DNA from: Xestospongia muta
Taxonomy: Eukaryota; Porifera; Demospongiae; Haplosclerida; Petrosiidae
Assembly (NCBI GenBank): GCA_963693285.1
Contig: OY848919.1
Coordinates: 10,969,461 to 11,033,460, forward strand
Direction of reading: 5' to 3'
DNA: 64,000 nucleotides
Under the pieces are notes generated by a model. The model was not told the origin of the DNA. It saw only the letters and a list, made by a program, of their open reading frames with translations, and searched no databases. Every line of letters begins with the position of its first letter. Within the stretch, counting starts at the first letter, position 1. The position numbers and the translations under genes are program-made. Positions 24,480 through 37,058 of the stretch are shown here, piece after piece.

Positions 24480-26085
24480 CTGCTACCAACATGAAGATAT
24501 TTAAGATTGCATCAACATGAAATAGATTGCAATTTGACTCATGCTTACAGAAAATTGATCATAGTTTTTAATAATTAATGAAGCTCTTTAATGTCTTCCT
24601 TAGAGTCTGGAATTGATCAGATTACTTCAATGGACTCTGTTGTGGCTAAAAGAGCTCTAGCTCAATGTACTGATGTTATTATTGAGTCAAGTATTGACTC
24701 ATTCACTCTTGCAAGAAGACTTTATTCAAAGGAAGTCATTTCAGAGAGTATCTATAAGAAAGTAATAGATATGGAAACTAGAGATACAAGTGAAGGCCGC
24801 CTTGAAAGGATTCTTGGACACTTAAGAGATCGTGTCAGACGTGATGCTAATATTTTGATATCTTTTCTCAATATTTTAAAAGATTTGACTCATCAAGATT
24901 TAGCTGCTTTAATTGTCAAAAAATATAAAGGTATGTTGTATAGAATGTTATATTATATTTATTAGTGAATTTACTTTAGAATTACAAAGTGCTGCAGAGA
25001 AAGAGCATCTTACAGGAGACAGCACTCTACAAGATGTACTTGTTAAGAAAGTTAGGAAAAATAATAGAAGTATTAATTTTTACTATTTGTTAGGATGATA
25101 CCTCCTACCAACATAAATCAGAAGGACTTGGTAAGGGGTCACCAAAAACAAGACTACACAAATTGAAAAGGAGATCAAATGTAAGTATGTCTGTGTCATC
25201 ACTCAAGAAACACTCAAAATCACCTGATGAACAAAAGAAAATGAAGAATGAAGAGAGTAAGTTAGAAGTTACTTATCATATCTTATTTTATACTCGGTTA
25301 TCACAGAAAAAAAGAAGACAGTAAAGAAACCGAAATTAATAGTTGTATATTCAGAACAATCACAGTCATCATCTGATAATGAGTCTGAGTTTAGTGACAC
25401 ATCAAGTAAAGGTATTGAGAAAGAAGCTAGTGGATCATTTTACAGGAGTAAAGAAATACCATACAAAAGTATGTGTTCATTAATGGTACAGATTAGAATG
25501 TTTACTTCATAAATTTAGAGGTCAAGAGACAAAGGAATGAAACCAGTGTTTCTGATCAGTCTGATAAAAGGGAGCATTTGTCAAGAAAAACACAAGTTTG
25601 TAATACATCACCTCATAATTATATGAAACAGAAGAGACAATTCAGTAAGTATATTAATAAAGTTAACAATGCATTTAGTTTGTATTTACTTGTTACAGGA
25701 GAAAAGAGACAAAGATCGGAAAGTAATCATTCAGATCAATCTGATGATCATTTACCTCAAAAACAAAAAGTGTCCAAGAAGCACAAGTCATTTGAATCAA
25801 CACCATATGACATATCTATTGGACCTGGTAAGGAACCTGCAAGTAGAAAGGCTTTCCAAAAGAAAGGAATACCATTAGAATGTATATCATCACTACCTAC
25901 AAAAAGACAAAGGACACATAAAGGTAAATGTAGTGTATTGATTAAAACGTCTTTTTATTATATACTCATCAGTGACTAGTGATAAAAGACTAAGAACAAA
26001 AGACAGTAATATTGATGATGATGAAGACAATCTATCTGACACTCAAGGAACCTCCTCTGAGCAATCATTATCTGACAGTGATTAA
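16463..26085 (+). CDS. Gene B: complete ankyrin-Roc-COR-death-fold protein, about 3,019 aa
   Basis: Exons: 16463-24277, 24325-24382, 24604-24930, 24980-25050, 25094-25256, 25307-25468, 25519-25644, 25699-25923 and 25973-26085. Summed length is 9,060 nt, divisible by three, ending in TAA. Residues 1-230 hold degenerate ankyrins; about 233-1880 hold 23 near-identical 69-residue double-ankyrin units plus a divergent last unit. The Roc-type GTPase follows, with P-loop GPPGAGKS (about 1924), DTGGQ (about 2103) and THRD (about 2199). The G1-G3 gap is about 179 residues, much longer than in a typical Roc domain, and the extra part is Ser/acidic. The COR-like region starts near 2300 (LHHRVGS). Exon 3 encodes a CARD/death-like domain (about 2625-2733). 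The tail has KRQR motifs and an acidic end. The protein is probably cytoplasmic or nuclear: no signal peptide or membrane segment is evident. ROCO proteins bind GTP and dimerise through COR; a sensor role is inference. This copy shows no frame damage. Confidence 0.9.
17160..22020 (+). repeat. Coding tandem array: 23 units of 207 bp in gene B
   Basis: The codons for KNQLEIVKF recur from about 17291 to 21845, a distance of 4,554 bp, exactly 22 x 207, so there are no net indels in 23 units. Each unit encodes two ankyrin repeats (69 residues). Differences between units cluster at a few sites, such as KF(D/V/E)(N/Y/D/C)RPL, (D/G/S)(L/F)SGN and AKG(Q/N)N(E/D)(Y/C/S)TS. Copy number in an assembly may be wrong for such an array. 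Confidence 0.95.
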
Positions 26086-26311
26086 AAGTAGACAATGGTA
26101 ATATTGATAACAAATTAAAATACTAATCTTTTGTTATATATATATTGTAGAGTGATTTATTACTGTTTGACTGTTATAACCTACTCTCAAGAGCTGTTAC
26201 TATATTTGGTATATATCCACACAATTATGATATCTTCTGTTAAAAGGTAAGCCTCAATGTAAGATATTACTTGTATTTTATAAGTGTACATTTAATTGTA
26301 GTTGTTATATT

Positions 26312-26518
26312 CAGGGTTTCGTCTAGAAAAGTTCAGCAGGGGGAAATCACAGTAATTAACCTATTTAATGGGCAGGGTCACAGTAATTATCGTAATTAAA
26401 GGGTGGGTTTCATATAGTTTGAATTGTTTTTGAGATATTCTAGGGGGTAAATCAGGGATTTAGGGGAAGGGGGAATCTTCCCCCTCGCCCCTCCTCCTCC
26501 CCTGTAGATGAAACCCTG
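26312..26518. mobile_element. 207-bp TIR element (MITE), copy B
   Basis: Copy of the element at 2941-3147, with the same CAGGGTTTCGTCTA end and the same ATATT target-site duplication. It was carried along by the segmental duplication rather than inserted independently. Confidence 0.8.
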
Positions 26519-29441
26519 ATATTATATATATATCATTACATATATTAGATTTGTCTCCATTATAATATTGTGCTATAATACATTAGAAATACTAGTTGTG
26601 TCATGAGCTCTAGACTCTTGTTGAACTATACTGACTGTTGAATGTCAACGTATGTCTATACCTTACTGTATCAAAGTAGGTATGTATAAATTAATATAGG
26701 TAAGTACAGTTAATATACAATATGTTATGTATTTATCTATATCATATCTCTGTACACACATTGTACAGCTAATAACTTAACTGGATATGACATTAACAAT
26801 TTGTCCATAAATTATATTATTTGACAATGATCAAATGTGACATCATCACTGTTCATACCCTTTTATGTGGGATTGAGAATGTTACTTTCATTGTCATATT
26901 TATCTGTGACTTGAGTTCTGAACTCTTTATAAACTACAATGACTATTGAATGTCCATATATGTCTTCACCTTATAGTGACTGACATGTCTCCACCTTATA
27001 ATTATTGTATAAAGGTAGATGTATATAAACTAACATAGTAAGTATGATGTAGTATAAGTTATGTATATATCTGTATCATATTTCTATAGACACATTGTAC
27101 AACTAATGACATATATGTATATATACAAGTAGTCCATAAGTTATATTACTTGACATTACACTGTACAATGATCAAATGTGATATCATCACTGCTCATATT
27201 AACTTATGTGAGATTGTTGATGTTACTTTTATCATTATACTCTCTTATATTATATTAGAACTACCAGGTGTGTCTTGAGCTCTAAACTCTTTGTTGTTGT
27301 TCAATGTCCATATATGTCTTCACCTTACACTATAAAGGTAGAAGTGTATTTACTATCATTATAAATTATGGTAAGTACAATACAGTAATATACAATATGT
27401 TATGTGATTATATGTCCTTTTTATTAGGTATATAACTTAAACTGGATATGACATTAACAAGATTGTAAAGGTATGTTCATAAGTTATATTACTAGACATT
27501 ACATTACAGTGATCAAATGTGACATCATCACTGCTTATATTTATTAATGTAAAGTTAAGAGATGTCACTTTGTCACACTTAGTATCTCTATCTAATTATG
27601 ATAAACACATAAATATCATAGTCACTATATGTCCATAAGTCATATTAATTGACATATTACAATATAGTGATCAAATGCTCATACCCACTATGTGAAGGCA
27701 TGAATGTTATTTATGTCATCATATTATCTCCTATATTACATTAGATCTGCTACTTGTGTCATGAGCTATAGACTCATAATGAACTACAGTGATGTCAGTA
27801 TATGTCATTACCCCTTCTGTATGGAGGTTATTGTAACATTTTAAATTATGGTAAACACACTACATAATGATGTCATTATCTCTACCTTTTTATTAGACAT
27901 ACATTCATTTTTACAATAACTATATCTCTTAAACTGATTTTATATATAGTAAGTATAATACTTAATGTATTGTAATATGATATGAATCTTTCTTTAAACA
28001 GTTCTTATAAATATTTATTAACTACCATTAATGACTTAAGTTGGAAGTAACATCACCTTATAAATGTTGTCGAAGACAATCACAGAAGTAAGTAAGTAGT
28101 CTAATTATTTAGTAATACTATAACATTATAAGTACAGTGATTATTGGTGACTTAACTACATGTCATGTCAATATATGTGATATTATGAATTGTGATTACA
28201 CTCATCAACTATATATATCCAGTGTGTATTTTTAAAACATCACTGTTACTCTTGATCACCATATATCACCATAGTGTCACTGTATTATATACCCCCTGTA
28301 GTGTTTAGTACTTTCATTTTCAGTATTGTTATTATAATACAGTATACAATATATTGATTAATTAACTAGTATCTTAATATTTTGTTATTTATCATTAGGT
28401 TAGGACTATCACTCTAGCTAAAGACAAGTTCTTGTGAAACTTCTCTTCAATAAGTTCATCTACTTACTAAAGATGTAGATATATTTTTGTATGAATTAGC
28501 TGACTTATTATAAGTATGACTCTATACTAATTGTATTGGTATTTATTGTTATATGTCTTTAATAGGATAATAACTAGAGACTGTTTAATGGATTACTATT
28601 AATGACTAAATAGAACAGTCACATCTATAATGTCAGTGAGAAGAAACTTTAGTTAATAAGACCTCAGAACTAAAGTAAGTATTAAGCAGACCTCTATTTG
28701 TATGCTCTTTATATGTAGTATTACCACTGTAATATATAGTGGTCAAGTATTACATATATAGATAAGATCACATGTATACTCAATGTAATATGTCTTTTAT
28801 AGAACAAATGAACATTACAGTATATGATATAATATATGTGTATTGTGGTTGACCTTTAGCAGCTGTTATCATAACAATCTCCATGAAAACAGTAATTAAT
28901 AATATGTCAAGATGAATAGTTCAAACATAGGTTAGGTATGTCCCAATTTGAAAGTGCCTTCCTTCTAATTATGCCTAGCAATGATCATAACGTCAATGTT
29001 ACATGTTGTAATAAGAGTTATTAAAGCCCAGAACTTTAGAACAAAGTCTATTAATATAACAATATGTGTTATGTGTTTATTATTACAGTATATTATTACT
29101 TTATAGGACTAATATCATTTGGATAATTAGAGACTACATGTTGTTTAAGAAAATTAAATGTACTAGCAGGATCATGATCAGTTTAATTTTTAATTATAAA
29201 GAAAGATGACACTATTTATCACTTATAATTTATATTTATTTATTATGACTGGATTTTTAATAATTATATTTTATCAATAATCATATCTTCATTTATTATT
29301 AAAAATAATTAACTAAAACATACACACATTATTTGCTAAATATTAAAATTGTACGCATGTACAGTTGTCACACAACTGTATGTCTTTAGAAGAACATGTG
29401 TGGCCACTGATCTGTATAGATAAGATGCTATTAATTATTAT

Positions 29442-30097
29442 TAACCTCCCTGTGCGTGGGCGCAAAGCGAGGGTACTGTAGTCTGTTAGTTTGTTTGTGT
29501 GTGTGGGTGTCTGCACTGCCTGTTATTTTGAACTGCTATAACTTGGGAAGCGAAGCGTTAGCAGCTACCAACGTTTAGCAACGAATAGAAAAACGTGTGG
29601 ACTTTACAACAGTAGTATCATGAAATCATCAATGAAAACGAAAACTTAAAACTCGCAAAAGAATTTTCAGGCTGCAGAGGACAAGTGCCGTTTCTCAAAA
29701 AGTAAAAAACTTAATGTGGAGATGTTTTAGTATGCTGTAGAGAATCTTAGAGGAATACGGATCAACCAAACAAAACGCCGTTGGTCGAAGCAATCGTTAG
29801 AAAAGTTATGAAAAGTGTTTTGTGGACTTGGAGAGCGAAGTAACGCATTCAGGAAACGTCTCAAAGCACTGACAAAACTGCTACTAATAGATAATATATC
29901 GATTTATATTTGTACAACGGGACGTTTCCAAAGAACGCTTCATTTTCAAGTTACAATAAATTTTGTATATGAAATATTGAAACATTTTAAAGCGTCATGT
30001 AAAGGCTCAGAGAAACATTCATCACGAATCTAGCACTTAATCTTGCTTGGCAAGTGAATGATACTATTACTTACTCAGTTACAGCTTCACAGACATG
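29442..30097 (+). repeat. Dispersed repeat element, copy B
   Basis: Copy of the element at 6071-6726, with one substitution near its left end (c at 29449). A diverged inverted relative is at 49884-50557. Confidence 0.7.
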
Positions 30098-30901
30098 TCA
30101 ATCAGAGTGCAAAGTACCCAGTAAACGACAAAGCTTTTTTCCCTTTGATTGAAGAGAAATGCTGAGTCATCAAACAACAGTTTGTAATATGCATCACGTG
30201 ATTCCATCAGTAACTTGTCCAATCTTAAATATACATGTACATGCACTCTGCAGTATAGATTTACACTGGGCACTGCAGCGAGGCTAATCACTTTAGTGCA
30301 TTTTTATTTTAATATTTTTATTTTTATCAAAAATCATATTCTTCATTTATTACTAAATAATTAAAAAATAAAAACATACATTATTTGTTAAATATTAAAT
30401 TGTACACATGTATAGTGTCATATGATCTGTAATCTTTAGAAGAAAGAAAATTATCATCATTCGTAACTTGCAAGGATATGTTTAGAGAAAAGACAATGTA
30501 GGTGTGGCCACTGATCTATATAGAAGAGATGCTATTAATCCATTTTCAGTTCTGGTATATTCACCAAATTACAACTTACATGACAACTGTAAACAGTTAA
30601 TTGTGACAATTAGTAAAGTATAAAAGTAATCAATAATCTGTAATAAGAAAATTATAATGTAGTGATAAGAAAATTACTGGATATATGATATTTAGGATAT
30701 TTATGCACATTATATATATATGTAACTCAATGTAAATGTTTTTTCAAAATTTTGTACAACCACTGAGAAGAGTGTAAAGACAGTGAAATAACTAATTTAA
30801 TATTATTATTAATCGTAAAAAAGAGTATCCTCTATTTTGTAAAAGACACAGAAGAGATTTAGATGTACATTTCATTTAATCAAATAGTGTAACGAAGATA
30901 T

Positions 30902-31061
30902 CTTTTTAAATAATCTTCAGTCACTTGTAACAATACAGATCCAGTATTGATACATTGCTCTTTAAAGACTCCTTCATATTGAGGTAGTCCCTGTTCATAT
31001 AACCAATCATTAATCTGTGTACTATTCCATGAAGTAACTAGTATAAAGTCTATACTAGTAA
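30902..31061 (-). pseudogene. Fragment of the SAM-domain exon, copy B
   Basis: Identical by eye to the fragment at 7531-7690 and derived from the exon at 43944-44357. Unlike copy A, no orphan leader/promoter block follows it, because the segmental duplication ends at 31226. Confidence 0.8.
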
Positions 31062-31226
31062 TGGTTATGAGATGAATTTATTTTAGATCATGCTGCCTAG
31101 GAAATAAGAGTTCAAAGTTAATAGCTTAGTATATTTGTATGACTGACTTCTTCGTCGACGATAGATCGTGAAAGATAATCTTTATACAATATTACCAGCT
31201 CGGTCTTGTCACCGGATTGAAAGATA

Positions 31227-32195
31227 ATATAGCCAAATATCAACACATGTAATGAATAATTTATTATTTTAATAAAGAGGATGTGGCTAGTGATCAGTCC
31301 AAAAGGCGCTTAAGGGCACGTGATGAAAGCTTAGCCTCTTAATTTAGGTTATCAAAAAGTCTCTTCAACGTAGAAGTCTAGTGGTGTTCGTTTACAAGTC
31401 GTTTACTGTGTCAGTTTTAAATTAAAGGTCAGTTAATATTTAAGTAGTAATGATAAATTGGCATATTGCCGTTTAAATTCTTAAAGGGAGGGTTTTAATT
31501 CCTTACGCGAAAGGGTTGCACTTTTATAATTCAAATGTGTTAGTGTACGTCAAAGATTGCGGCAGTTACTTAGTTACTTGCTTTATTTAATTAATGAAAG
31601 AATGAATGTCACATAAAAAATTTGTCATAGCACCTCATTCTTTATAGATGGCAAAGTCTAAAAATAGTATCTAGAGAATTGTGAATCAATTTACAATTTT
31701 GCGTCTCTGAATGTATGCGCCCAGATGACAGACAGACAGATGTTTTTTGTTTGGCTTCAAATGTACAAGCTTAACTATTGTGTGTTGTCATGAGTCATTA
31801 GAACCTTTCTCTTCAGAATTAGAATGGAGCATGAGACTAGGAATTCTTTCGCAAACACTTAGTCAATTTTTCCACCTAGCCATGTACATCATGTCAGGCA
31901 GTTAATCCTATTTACAGGTATAAACGTACATACATACATGTGTGTGTGTGTGTGTGTGTGTGTACACATGTTTCTCCACACACTTCCAAGCATGAATAAG
32001 TAATTCACAAGATATAATAGCAATTTTTTTCACTTGTGTTCTTAGTTTTTGTAAATAGTGATAGACCAATGATCGAGTATGTCAAGAAAAAAATTAGATT
32101 TTTTTCAAAAGCAGCAGCTGCTATTACTTCATAGACTTTATGAAACAAAATCAGTATTGTGTTTTGTGTATTTATAGAAAGCACCTATTTTGGTA
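31227..32195. other. Upstream region of gene C
   Basis: AT-rich, with no supported gene. A (GT)n microsatellite lies at 31939-31962. The sequence TTTGTGTATTTATAG ending near 32177 is a possible splice acceptor before the gene C start, which would again give a 5' UTR intron. Confidence 0.5.
31939..31962. repeat. (GT)n microsatellite
   Basis: An uninterrupted run of 12 TG dinucleotides about 230 bp upstream of the gene C start, flanked by TACATACA and ACACATG. Confidence 0.9.
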
Positions 32196-35100
32196 ATGGA
32201 ATCAAGCCTTACCACTCAACTTCGTACTGCTTGTACTAGAGGTGATCTGGATTATGTCAAGAGACTTATTAAACTAGGAGCTTCTTGTACACATGATAGC
32301 CGAGGGAACACTTTATTTACTTTTAAGTTATGCCATGACAGAGGTGGATATACTCCTCTTTATTATGCTTGTGAAAATCAACATTCTGATATAGTTAGAT
32401 ACATATGTAGTCAAGATGTTGTACTATCACCGAATGATATCTATCAGTGTGTTAAAATTTCTATCTTGGAGATAATGGTGCCCTTACTTAAGAAGATATC
32501 GTTTAAAGATTTTATGGACAGAGTAATTCAAGAGGACCATATAGACTTAGCTAAGCTTGTCACTAAAAATGAGTATTCCCAATGGCTAGATGTTACAACA
32601 CTTTATCCTTTACACTACTCTGTTAAATTAGGTGATTTACGTTTTGTTAAGTTTCTTATTAGTAAAGTTGGACATGATAAGGAAGCAGAAGACAGCTGTG
32701 GAAACCGACCTCTTCATCTAGCATGTTTATCTGGCTATGTGGAGATAGTTAGGTATATCATTGAAGAGGCAAGCTGTGACATAAATGCTACATGTAAACA
32801 ATGGCATGGCTACACGGCCCTTCATATAGCTTGTGTAAAAAGTCATTTGGAAATTGTAAAATTAATAGCATCTAAACCTGAATGTAACAAAGAAGCTAAA
32901 GACAAGTATGGTAACAGACCCATTCATGTGGCTACCAAATTTTCCAGTAATGCAGATCTTATTAGTTATCTGGTGGAAGTGGCATGTTGTGATGTTAATG
33001 GTAAAGGTCAGCATGGCTATACTCCTCTACAAATTGCCTATAGCAAGAAAAATATTAAGTTAGCAAAATATTTCACCAGTCGTCCTGATTGCAATACTAC
33101 TCCATCATTAACTGGGCGTGGCTCTCATAGCTATCACAAATTACAAAAAATAGATTATCACCATCAAAAATTTCAGCAGGCATTGAAAAGTACTGGTGTA
33201 ACATATTTACGAGTTGTTAAATGCATCCTTACAGGACCACCAGGTGCTGGTAAAAGTACACTGAAAAGGAGACTACTAAATGAGTCTTTAGTAGAACCCT
33301 CTTCAAGTACTGGTGTGGTTGATGCAGCTATAAAAGTTGAATCATTTCGTAAATTACAACAAAATGGTGCTATAATCTCTGGACTAAACAATAGCTTCAG
33401 TAATTGGAGAAGACAAGGAATTGATGAAGAAGCTGTTTATCTATTTGAAAGAATTTCGTCTACACAATCTACTTCTAGTCATACCAATCATCAGTTGGAT
33501 ATTGCAATTCCAGTAGAACCTGTTGAACAAACGTTTAGCACTAGTAGTAGTATTAAAAGTCCCGTAAATAGCAATTCTTTCTATATTGACAAACCAAATA
33601 CATTAATGTCTCAAGTCCTAGATGATAGGGAGGAAAGCACTGATACTCACAGCTTAAGTAGTGAAAATTCTAGTGAAATTTATGTTCCAAATGTGAGAGC
33701 TGTTCAAGTTTTATCAAAAACAGTTCAGAGTATTAATAATGCTGAAAGAAGTGAATATGAAATGAGATCACAACAAATCACAGAAGATAGCCATGCTATA
33801 TTGCACATCATAGATACTGGAGGACAGCCTGAGTTCCATGAGATTCTACCAGCTCTTATAACAGGTCCAGCTATCAATTTGCTTCTGTTTAAACTAACAG
33901 AAGATTTGAGAAGCCGTTTTAAGATTACTTATCGTTCTCCTAATGGTGAATCACAACCTTATGAAACATCTTTTACACATGAAGAAGTCATTTTTCGTTC
34001 ATTAGCCAGTATAGCTTGTTTAAGACAAAACACAATTGGATGGAAATTTGATAAATTACCAGTTAAAGATGACTCAGAACCTGCTGCATTTCTCATTGCT
34101 ACTCACAGAGATTGTGTTAATGGCAACAAAGTGGCTGAAGTTAACAGACATCTTAAAGAAAAGATAGAAAACAGTATTGACCTATTCCAAGAAAATTTGG
34201 TCCAATATTCAGATGAAGAAATGGCTATTTATGCCCTGAATACTATCAAGGATCAAATACCAATTGAAACATTATGAACTGCTCTTCACAGTGTAATATC
34301 AAACAAATTTCATGAATTACCTATTCCAGTTTCTTGGTGTACCTTCAGCTTGAAGTTGCGAAAAAGTAAGAAGTCTCTTCACAAACTAGATACCTGTTAC
34401 AAACTTGCGCAGGAATGTGGTATATCAGACCAAGATGACTTCAAGTCAGCATTGTGGTATTTACATCACAGAGTTGGTAGTATCATGCATTATCCAGAGA
34501 TTACAGGATTAGAAGACATTGTTATCACTGACCTCCAATTAGTATTCGATCGTGTCACACAACTCATCACATCTTCTTTCACTTTTGAAGCAACAAGAAA
34601 TGCTGCACTTTCCAAAGAGTTTTGTACCACAGGTCGATTTACTGAGTCACATCTTAAAACCCTATCTTTAAGAAAAGGAGATTCTCTAACTCCACTGAGA
34701 CTTATTTCTCTACTAAAACATCTTTATATTGTAGCTGGCCCCACAAAATTAAGAATTGGCCGTAAAACTGAAAAATATTACTTTATGCCTTGTGCTCTTA
34801 AGCCTACAGCAGTAGAAAAAGAACATAGAAATCTGTCAATGTCTCCTGCACCTCTGTTGATCTACTTTGAGTGTGGCTATTGTCCTGTAGGTGTGTTCTG
34901 TTGTCTAGTAGTTCATTTGTTAAGTTCCACATCACAGTCAGAAATGAAATGGACATTAGAGAAACCACCTCACTATCGCAACAAGATCACCTTCACTGTT
35001 GGTCAATGCTTTGATCACATCACACTTATTAGTCGTGCTACTTACCTAGAAGTATGGATTGATCGAACACCAGATATCAGTGGGGCTAGACCAATTGACA

Positions 35101-37058
35101 AAGTTTGTAGCAATATTCTTAACACTCTTGATGAAGCTATACAGATGATAACTGAATCTTTACACTATACATACAAGTCTCATCACATGTTTGGATTCCC
35201 ATGTACTGCTTGTCAATCTTTATCTCCACATCCTGCAATATGTAAATATAATAATCCTGTAGCTGCTAAATGTGTCTATGGAAGAACTGTTTTGCCTTTA
35301 ATGGAGAAACATACTATTTGGTTTGATAAGGTAGAGTTTGTCTGTTAAAATAATATGTTTTAATAATTTATTGTTTGCAGGTTGCTATTATACCAGCTAA
35401 AGTACAAATTAGTTCAAATTTATCTGAGTCTGTGTCTGGTATGTGTGATGTACATTTTACAAATATATTATTAGGACTTTAGTACATATAACTCTATAAT
35501 ATATAAATTAAATTCTAATACAAAAGGTATTTTATTTTTCAATAATTACTGAAGATCTTTAATGTCTCCTTAGAGTCTGGAATTGATCAGATCACTTCAA
35601 TGGACTCTGTTATGGCTAAAAGAGCTCTAGCTCAATGTACTGATGTTATTACTGAGTCAAGTATTGACCCATTCACTCTTGTAAGAAGACTTTATTCAAA
35701 GGAAGTCATTTCAGAGAGTATCTATAAGAAAGTAATAGATATGGAAACTAGAGATACAAGTGAAGGCCGCCTTGAAAAGATTCTTGGACACTTAAGAGAT
35801 CGTGTCAGACGTGATGCTAATATTTTGATATCTTTTCTCAATATTTTAAAAGATTTGACTCATCAAGATTTAGCTGCTTTAATTGTCCAAAAATATAAAG
35901 GTATGTTATATAGAGTGTTATATTATATGTACTAGTGAATTTACTTTAGAATTAGAAAATACTGCAGAGAAAGAGCACATTACAGGAGACAGCACTCTAC
36001 AAGATGTACTTGTTGAGAAAGTTAGCAAAACATAATAGAAGTATTAATTTTTACTATTTGTTAGGATGATACCTGCTACCAACATAAATCAGAAGGACTT
36101 GGTAAGGGGTCACCAAAAACAAGACTACACAAATTGAAAAGGAAATTAAATGTAAGTATGTCTGTGTCATCACTCAAGAAACACTCAAAATCACCTGATG
36201 AACAAAAGAAAATGAAGAATGAAGAGAGTAAGTTAGAAGTTACTTATCATATCTTATTTTATACTCGGTTATCAAGGAAAAAAGAAGACAGTAAAGAAAC
36301 CGAAATTAATAGTTGTATATTCAGAACAATCAGCGTCATCATCTGATAATGACTCAGAGTTTAGTGACACACCAAGTAAAGGTGTTGAGGAAGAAGCTAG
36401 TGGGTCATCATACAGGAGTAAAGAAATACCATACAAAAGTATGTGTTTATAAATAGTACAGGTTAAAATGTTTATTTCATAAATTTAGAGGTTAAGAGAC
36501 AAAGGAATGAAACCAGTGTTTCTGGTCAGTCTGATAAAAGAGACCATTTGTCAAGAAAACCTCAGGTTTATAATACATCACTTCATAATTATATGAAACA
36601 GAAGAGACAAATCAGTAAGTATATTAATAAAGTTAACAATGTATTTTGTTTGTATTTACTTGTTACAGGAGAAAAGAGACAAAGATCAGAAAGTAATGAT
36701 TCAGATCAATCTGATGAAGATCATTTACCTCAAAAACAAAAAGTGTCCAAGAAGCACAAGTCATTTGAATCAACACCATATGACATATCTATTGGACGTG
36801 GTAAGGAACCTGCAAGTGGAAAGACTTACCAAAAGAAAGGAATACCATCAGAATATAAGTCTTCATTACCTACAAAAAGACAAAGGACACATAATGGTAA
36901 ATGTAATGTATTGATTAAAACATCTCTTTATTATATACTCATCAGTAACTAGTGATAAAAGGCTAAGAACAGAACACAGTAATATTGATGATGATGAAGA
37001 CAATCTATCTGACACTCAAAGAACCTCCTCTGAGCAATCATTATCTGACAGTGATTAA
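32196..37058 (+). pseudogene. Gene C: short ankyrin-Roc-COR-death-fold paralog with a premature stop
   Basis: Exons: 32196-35330, 35381-35438, 35574-35900, 35950-36020, 36065-36227, 36277-36438, 36489-36614, 36669-36896 and 36946-37058. Intron positions and phases equal those of gene B. The start MESSLTTQLRTACTR aligns with the family start. The N-terminal region is shorter, and only about five ankyrin repeats remain instead of a long array. P-loop GPPGAGKS is at about residue 347 and DTGGQ at about 540; THRD and COR follow. The only visible lesion is TGA at 34275-34277 (codon 694), where genes B and F have an Arg or His codon; the gene B codon is CGA, so a CpG transition explains it. The frame is otherwise open to TAA at 37056-37058, about 1,460 codons. 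It could be a young pseudogene, a segregating null allele, a sequencing error, or a gene making a truncated ankyrin-GTPase. The death-fold exon differs at few residues from gene B and looks constrained until recently. Confidence 0.85.

Larger units (their letters stand above)
26086..30901. other. Noncoding region downstream of gene B
   Basis: This has the same content as 2715-7530, with offset 23,371: a TIR element at 26312-26518, diverged tandem repeats at about 26541-27891, and the dispersed repeat at about 29442-30097. I see no gene in it. Confidence 0.6.
23372..31226 (+). repeat. Segmental duplication, copy B
   Basis: This is the partner of 1-7855. It includes the gene B 3' end, the TIR element, the tandem repeats, the dispersed repeat and the SAM fragment. 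After 31226 it meets unrelated sequence (ATATAGCCAAATATC...), unlike copy A. It is continuous with intact gene B on its left. Confidence 0.95.

Noticed and set aside
35331..35380. Ending the ROCO proteins at the first in-frame stop after COR
   Set aside because: A short GT-AG intron begins just before that stop in all copies, and downstream exons join in frame; kept as a possible retained-intron isoform only.
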